From: Chloroflexota bacterium
Lineage (GTDB): Bacteria > Chloroflexota > Anaerolineae > UBA1429
Direction: 5' to 3'
Length of the DNA: 7,740 nt
Assembly: GCA_012513725.1 (NCBI GenBank)
Contig: JAAZBQ010000892.1
Coordinates: forward strand, 1 to 7,740
Under the pieces are notes generated by a model. That model saw only the letters and a list, made by a program, of their open reading frames with translations. It had not been told where the DNA came from and made no database searches. Numbering within the stretch: position 1 is the stretch's first letter; each line of letters opens with the position of its first letter. Both the position numbers and the translations under genes were made by a program. Positions 6,014-7,740 of the stretch are shown here, one piece after another.

Positions 6014-6055
6014 GAATGGGTGTCCGGCGCAGGCAGCGGGCCGGCGCAGGAACGC

Positions 6056-6062
6056 AAGGAGG
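6056..6062 (+). promoter_or_regulatory. Ribosome binding site that decides the membrane-protein start
   Basis: AAGGAGG, a near-perfect Shine-Dalgarno match, six bases before GTG 6069. It favours this GTG over the in-frame ATG at 6012, which has no such site and overlaps the TATAAT. Confidence 0.75.
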
Positions 6063-6068
6063 TTGGAC

Positions 6069-6605
6069 GTGACCGAACATCGCGACGCGCAAGTGGACCG
6101 CGGCGGCGACGGACAGCGCTGGGTGGCCGGCGCGCTGCTGATCACCATCGGAGTGCTGCTCCTGATCGTGCAGTGGGTTGGGGCGGATCTCGGCGGCCTG
6201 CTCGTGCTGCCGGGCATCGGCCTGGTGTTCCTGGTAGCCGGGCTGGTGTCCCGGCGCGCGGGCTATATGGTGCCGGCCGGGATTCTCCTGGGCCTGGGAA
6301 CCGGCGTGCTGCTCGGCACCCGGGTGTTCGAGGACGCCTCGGACAATGCGACGGCCGGCATCATCGTGCTGGGACTGGGGGCTGGGTTCATCCTGGTCAT
6401 GATCCTGAGCGCCCTGACCACCGAAGGCAGCCACTGGTGGCCCCTGATCCCCGGCGGTATCCTGTCCCTGATCGGCGTCGCGCTGCTGATCGGAGAAGAG
6501 ACGGCCCGCGCCCTCGGCAACGTCCTGCAGTTGGCCTGGCCGCTGGGGCTCATCGCGCTGGGTGCGTGGTTCCTGTTCCGCGTGGCGCGGCGGCCCCGCG
6601 TCTAG
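6069..6605 (+). CDS. Small polytopic membrane protein of unknown function next to an ABC exporter
   Basis: A 178-residue integral membrane protein with about six predicted helices, near residues 18-37, 41-60, 65-84, 96-116, 123-142 and 152-170. A short charged N-terminus (TEHRDAQVDRGGDGQR) precedes them and a basic tail RVARRPRV follows, which by the positive-inside rule points into the cytoplasm. The helices are rich in Gly, Leu and Ile and repeat a pattern of a proline or glycine followed by a hydrophobic stretch (VLPGIGLVFL, MVPAGILLGL, PLIPGGILSL), suggesting an internally repeated two-helix unit similar to small LiaI/LiaF- or DUF5668-like membrane proteins. I cannot assign a function. 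It sits 78 bases upstream of the ABC ATPase on the same strand and may be co-transcribed, as an accessory or sensor for the exporter. Confidence 0.8.
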   Translation: MTEHRDAQVDRGGDGQRWVAGALLITIGVLLLIVQWVGADLGGLLVLPGIGLVFLVAGLVSRRAGYMVPAGILLGLGTGVLLGTRVFEDASDNATAGIIVLGLGAGFILVMILSALTTEGSHWWPLIPGGILSLIGVALLIGEETARALGNVLQLAWPLGLIALGAWFLFRVARRPRV

Positions 6606-6683
6606 ACGGCCTCGGCCATTCTTTACAGACTGGACACACCCCGCGAACTCCAGAGCCGGGGCTGATCATCATGAGGAGGAAAC

Positions 6684-7608
<925 letters not shown>

Positions 7609-7616
<8 letters not shown>

Positions 7617-7740
7617 CCTGATGCTCGTCGCCCGGCACGAGTACCTGCACATGGTGCGCAGGCGCTCGTTTCTCATCTCCACGATCGCCATACCCATCGT
7701 GTTCGCTGCGTTCATGGCCATCACCATCCTGGCTGGCGAG
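7609..7740 (+). CDS. ABC-2-type permease, N-terminal fragment (NatB-like), cut by window edge
   Basis: The first 44 codons of the membrane partner of the preceding ATPase. The start ATG lies inside the end of the ATPase gene (8-base overlap, ATGCATAA) and follows a GAGGAGG ribosome binding site. The visible protein begins with an amphipathic segment and the block ARHEYLHMVRRRSFLIS, then a hydrophobic helix TIAIPIVFAAFMAITIL. This start (a short 'E-Y-x-x-x-VRR-K/R-x-F' elbow before the first helix) is typical of ABC-2/NatB permeases. The rest of the gene is outside the window. Confidence 0.85.

Overview
The window is GC-rich bacterial DNA with tightly packed genes, GTG as well as ATG starts, strong purine-rich ribosome binding sites and stop/start overlaps. 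The gene content (xylose-isomerase-like TIM barrel, D-2-hydroxyacid dehydrogenase, TolB-like propeller, a NatA/NatB-type ABC exporter preceded by a small polytopic membrane protein) would fit a Chloroflexota-like or related environmental heterotroph. That placement is an inference from gene style; there is no rRNA or marker gene here to settle it.

Left part (1-5314, minus strand, transcribed right to left): one apparent carbohydrate-catabolism operon. Its order is promoter, small cupin, TolB-like propeller related to oligogalacturonate lyase, classical SDR, GH62/GH43-like arabinofuranosidase-type propeller hydrolase, sugar-phosphate isomerase/epimerase-like TIM barrel, and D-2-hydroxyacid dehydrogenase (3' end cut by the window edge). 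The last four genes are coupled: GTGA overlap, 12-base gap, TGATG overlap. None of the proteins has an evident signal peptide, so the set looks cytoplasmic and would act on an imported oligosaccharide or sugar acid. A good sigma-70-type promoter (TTGACG, 17-base spacer, TATCCT) lies 72 bases upstream of the cupin. An inverted repeat sits over its -35 box, and a GTATAC-containing motif occurs at the start site and again about 79 bases upstream in the opposite orientation, which suggests repressor control.

Middle (5214-5547 and 5548-5985): a non-coding divergent region, then on the plus strand a 145-codon ORF that holds only the C-terminal catalytic portion of an S41 (tail-specific/tricorn-like) peptidase. 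The N-terminal and PDZ-like parts are missing, so it is probably a relic.

Right part (6008-7740, plus strand): a small six-helix membrane protein with a GTG start, then a NatA-like ABC ATPase and, overlapping it by 8 bases, the first 44 codons of an ABC-2-type permease that runs off the window. These are likely one exporter unit, unrelated to the sugar operon.

The most interesting material is the six-gene minus-strand operon: a propeller lyase-like protein and an intracellular GH62-like hydrolase, together with a cupin and an SDR that each lack canonical active-site residues. It looks like a catabolic pathway whose substrate cannot be named from sequence alone.
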